DNA of 64,000 nucleotides, taken from NCBI RefSeq assembly GCF_000832305.1, contig NZ_CP010536.1, forward strand, positions 2,666,001 through 2,730,000. The letters are read 5' to 3'. Under the pieces are notes generated by a model. It ran no database searches and was not told the DNA's origin. It was given only the letters and a program-made list of their open reading frames with translations. The position numbers were made by a program, and so were the translations under genes. Below are positions 61,138 to 64,000 of this stretch, one piece after another. Origin of the DNA: Cupriavidus basilensis. Lineage in GTDB: Bacteria; Pseudomonadota; Gammaproteobacteria; Burkholderiales; Burkholderiaceae. How positions within the stretch are numbered: position 1 is the stretch's first letter; every line of letters starts with the position of its first letter.

Positions 61138-64000
61138 TCACTCCGAGCTCAGCTGCTTCTGCACCAGCTGGTAGTACATGCCCTTGCGCTCCAGCAGCTC
61201 CTCATGCCGCCCTTGCTCGACGATGGCCCCTTCGTACAGCACCAGGATCTTGTCCGCGCGCATGATGGTGCTCAGGCGGTGCGCGATGATCACGGCCGTG
61301 CGGCCCTGCAAGATCTCCTGCATGTTGCCAAGGATATTGCTCTCCGATTGCGTGTCCAGCGCCGAGGTTGCCTCATCGAAAACCAGCAGGCGCGGATCGT
61401 GATAAAGCGCGCGGGCAATGCACAGGCGCTGGATCTGCCCGCCGGACAAACCCACGCCGCGCTCGCCCACCACCTGCTCGTAACCCAGGGGCAGCTTGCT
61501 GATGAACGCGTGGGCGTCGGCCATCTTGGCGACTTCCTCGATATGGCGGCGATCCGGGCTGTCGTCGCCGCAGGCAATGTTCTCGGCGATGGTGCCCGAG
61601 AACAGCAGGTTGCTCTGCATCACGTAGCCGATCTGCGCGCGGTAATACTCCTTATCGATCACGCCGAGGTCGTAGCCGTCCACGGTGATCTTGCCCTCCG
61701 TGGGCACGTAGAACCCCACCAGCATCTTGGCCAGCGTGGTCTTGCCCGATCCGCTGCGTCCCACGATGGCCAGCAATTCGCCGGGCTTGATGCTGAAGCT
61801 GATGTTCTCCAGCACGTAGGGCGTTTCGGCGCCGCCGTAGCGGAAATAGACGCCGTCCAGGTTGATCTCGCCTTGCAGGTCCGGCAGCATCACGCGCGAT
61901 GCCAGATCCTGCGGCTTTTGCTCCGGATCGAGGTCCAGCACGTCGCCCAGGCGCTCCATCGCCACGCCGGCATCGTTGAGCTGGCCCCACAATGCCACCA
62001 GCCCCATCAAAGGCGCTAGCACGCTGCCCATGAAAGCGTTGAACGCAATGAGCTGGCCAACGGTCAGCTCGCGCTGCAGCACCAGGTTCGCACCGACCCA
62101 TAGCACCGCGATGGTGGTCGCGGCATTGAGCAACTGGCTGGCCAGCCCAACCAGGATATGGAACGCCTGCGCCCGGTACTGGACCTCCAGCGCCTTGGCG
62201 TATTTCTTCTCCCACTTCAGGCGCACCGGACGCTCGATTCCCATGCCCTTGACCGTTTCCACCCCGCCCAGCGCCTCCATCAGGTAGGACCGCGCATCGG
62301 TCGTGGTGGTGAACACCTCGCGCGCGAAAGCCTTGACCTTTGGCGTTGCCACGATCGTCAGGATCGCGATCGGGATCACGAAGGCGATCAGCACCAGCGT
62401 CATCTTGACGTTGTAAAGGAACATGATGGTGAAGTAGATAAACACCATCAGCAGGTTGAGCGCCGTCGTCACCGTGGACTCGGTCAGGAAGGCGCGGATA
62501 GTCTGGTTCTCCTGGAAACGCGCAAAGATGTCGCCCGTCTTGCGCTTGGCAAAGAAGGAAAATGGCAGCGACAAGGTGTGCTTGAAGAAGTGCGACATCA
62601 TGGCGAAGTCCATATTGCGCACCATGAAATTGGCGAGATACGCCCGCACCGAACTCATCAGTTGCGAAAACACACTGGAAACGATCAACCCAAGTATCAG
62701 CAGGTTCAGCAGGCCCATGTTCTGGTGCACGACCACCCCGTCAAGGATGTTCTGGATGATCAGGGGCGGCACCACGCCCAGCACCTGGATCACGAAGGTC
62801 GCCATGAACAGGTGCGCAAGGATCCGTTTGTACGGTGCCAGGTAGCCGATGAAGCGCAGCCAGGGCGAGCGTGCCACCGCCAGTTGCGCCATGCTTTCGC
62901 CGGAGGTGAAAAGCAGGCAGGTGCCGCTCCACCCGCGCTCGAACTCCTCCACGCCCATCTTGCGAAAGCCCAGGGCCGGGTCGGCCACCCACACCCAGCG
63001 CTTCGATACACCGTAGACCACCACGTAGTGGTAGCCCTCCCAGTGCACGATGAACGGCAGCTCGAAACCCAGCAGGGAATCATGCGTGCACTGCACGCCG
63101 CGCGTGGTAAAGCCGAGCGACTCGCCGGCGCGCGCCAGGCTGTCCAGCGTGGCGCCCTGCGTGGTCACGTTGGCCAGCTCGCGCAGCTTGCCGAGCGTCA
63201 TGGAGATGCCGTGATGGCGGCAGATCATCGCCAGGCAGGCAGCGCCGCAATCCATCTCCTCGGCCTGCTCGACCAGAGCGAAGCGGCGGATAACGCGTTC
63301 GCCGAACTCCGGCTTCGAGCGCAGATCGAGCATCACCGGATGCTTGCGCCGCTCGGCCATCCGCTTTTGCCGATGCAGTTCCCTGTCGATAAAACGTATG
63401 CGCTCCTCCAGCACCTCGCGCAGCTTGGGATTGCGCTCCAGGATCAGCTGCACGGTCTTCTCCGGAATCACCAGCAGCCGCGCATCCGTGCCGGCGATGG
63501 CCGACGCAATCTGCTCCTGTCGCATCACGCAGGCGCGCTCGCCAAAGATATCGCCCTGGCGCAAGGTCGCCAACGGATACTCGACTCCCTCCTCGGTGCG
63601 CACAATGCGCACTTCGCCCTGGCGCACCACGTACAGGCGGCGATCCTCCCGTGCATCCTGCTTCAGGATTTCCTTGCCGGCGGACACGCGCTTTACCCCC
63701 ACGCTGCGCACGGCCTCCTCCAGCTCACTCTTGTCGAGCTTGCCACGCAGGTCGAACAAGCGGGCGACAAAGCCGCCGGCCGACCCGATCGCCACATAGC
63801 TGGCAACAAAAGCCATCGCCGCCGGATTTTGCGCAATCATGGGTTCGGTCGCACTGCGCGGAATAAAGAGCAGCTCAGTCTTGGCGGACGAACGCACCGA
63901 GGATTCATGCCGGTACTCGCGCAGCATGGCGATGTCGGCAAACACCTCGCGCGCCTTGCGCACGCCAAGGCTGACTTCCTTGCCATTGTCCTCGTTGAAG
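61138..64000 (-). CDS. C39-peptidase ABC exporter with cNMP-binding domains, partial
   Basis: The frame is open through the right edge, so the N-terminus is missing; about 954 residues are seen. Order: the tail of a first cyclic-nucleotide-binding-like domain (VFADIAMLREYRHESSVRSS, ELLFIPR), a second such domain (ILKQDAREDRRLYVVRQGEV, FGERACVMRQEQ), a C39 peptidase (Cys in AEEMDCGAACLAMICRHHG, His in HWEGYHYVVVYGV, Asp in VADPALGF), six membrane helices, then the ABC domain (GRSGSGKTTL, LSGGQIQRLCIARAL, LLVFDEATSALD). It should cut double-glycine leaders and export the peptide. A periplasmic adaptor gene would be expected beyond the edge. Confidence 0.95.
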   Translation of the reverse strand, partial: FNEDNGKEVSLGVRKAREVFADIAMLREYRHESSVRSSAKTELLFIPRSATEPMIAQNPAAMAFVASYVAIGSAGGFVARLFDLRGKLDKSELEEAVRSVGVKRVSAGKEILKQDAREDRRLYVVRQGEVRIVRTEEGVEYPLATLRQGDIFGERACVMRQEQIASAIAGTDARLLVIPEKTVQLILERNPKLREVLEERIRFIDRELHRQKRMAERRKHPVMLDLRSKPEFGERVIRRFALVEQAEEMDCGAACLAMICRHHGISMTLGKLRELANVTTQGATLDSLARAGESLGFTTRGVQCTHDSLLGFELPFIVHWEGYHYVVVYGVSKRWVWVADPALGFRKMGVEEFERGWSGTCLLFTSGESMAQLAVARSPWLRFIGYLAPYKRILAHLFMATFVIQVLGVVPPLIIQNILDGVVVHQNMGLLNLLILGLIVSSVFSQLMSSVRAYLANFMVRNMDFAMMSHFFKHTLSLPFSFFAKRKTGDIFARFQENQTIRAFLTESTVTTALNLLMVFIYFTIMFLYNVKMTLVLIAFVIPIAILTIVATPKVKAFAREVFTTTTDARSYLMEALGGVETVKGMGIERPVRLKWEKKYAKALEVQYRAQAFHILVGLASQLLNAATTIAVLWVGANLVLQRELTVGQLIAFNAFMGSVLAPLMGLVALWGQLNDAGVAMERLGDVLDLDPEQKPQDLASRVMLPDLQGEINLDGVYFRYGGAETPYVLENISFSIKPGELLAIVGRSGSGKTTLAKMLVGFYVPTEGKITVDGYDLGVIDKEYYRAQIGYVMQSNLLFSGTIAENIACGDDSPDRRHIEEVAKMADAHAFISKLPLGYEQVVGERGVGLSGGQIQRLCIARALYHDPRLLVFDEATSALDTQSESNILGNMQEILQGRTAVIIAHRLSTIMRADKILVLYEGAIVEQGRHEELLERKGMYYQLVQKQLSSE

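Overview
The window reads as a stretch of a Cupriavidus-like (Burkholderiales) main chromosome. The grounds are the high G+C content, an rrn operon with the order 16S, tRNA-Ile, tRNA-Ala, 23S, 5S, a 3-hydroxybutyrate oligomer hydrolase, Bug-type receptors, and the beta-proteobacterial gene orders rpsF-priB-rpsR-rplI and alaA-hom-thrC-moeA-moaD-moaE. The assignment rests on protein recognition and gene order only; no database search was run.

Left part (1-25 kb): a minus-strand catabolic operon (lyase, CoA transferase, Bug receptor) faces a LysR regulator across a gap that holds two copies of the same 13-bp palindrome. Next come a UPF0182 membrane protein, an exported cytochrome c, two exported proteins of unknown role, and clpB behind a heat-shock-type promoter. 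A long minus-strand run follows: tetR, enoyl-CoA hydratase-like, livKGFHM ABC transporter, AMP-dependent acyl-CoA ligase, 3HB-oligomer hydrolase and MaoC protein. It looks like uptake, activation and beta-oxidation-like breakdown of an acid.

Middle (24-44 kb): housekeeping genes. These are an alpha/beta hydrolase, crcB, molybdopterin genes, threonine biosynthesis, alaA, a peroxiredoxin, a PIN-PhoH ATPase, an NlpC/P60 lipoprotein, Pit phosphate transport with its DUF47 partner, dnaB, the ribosomal protein operon, an asparaginase, lexA with two SOS boxes, and tRNA-His. Strong hairpin terminators separate most units. From 44.4 to 50.9 kb lie a decayed gene and the complete rrn operon on the minus strand with its promoter.

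Right part (51-64 kb): small and accessory genes. These are a VOC protein, a 49-residue Cys-rich membrane protein, a small lipoprotein, dusA, a hot-dog thioesterase convergent with a 7TM histidine kinase that resembles the CqsS/LqsS/PhcS quorum-sensing kinases, two small unknown proteins and an LRAT-domain protein.

The most interesting locus is 58.4-64 kb. It has a textbook sigma-54 promoter in front of a 95-residue peptide with a double-glycine leader, then a PP2C phosphatase, then on the other strand a sigma-54 activator without a recognisable input domain, and an ABC exporter with a C39 peptidase domain and fused cyclic-nucleotide-binding-type domains (cut by the window edge). Together these look like a regulated peptide-secretion system whose product is unknown.
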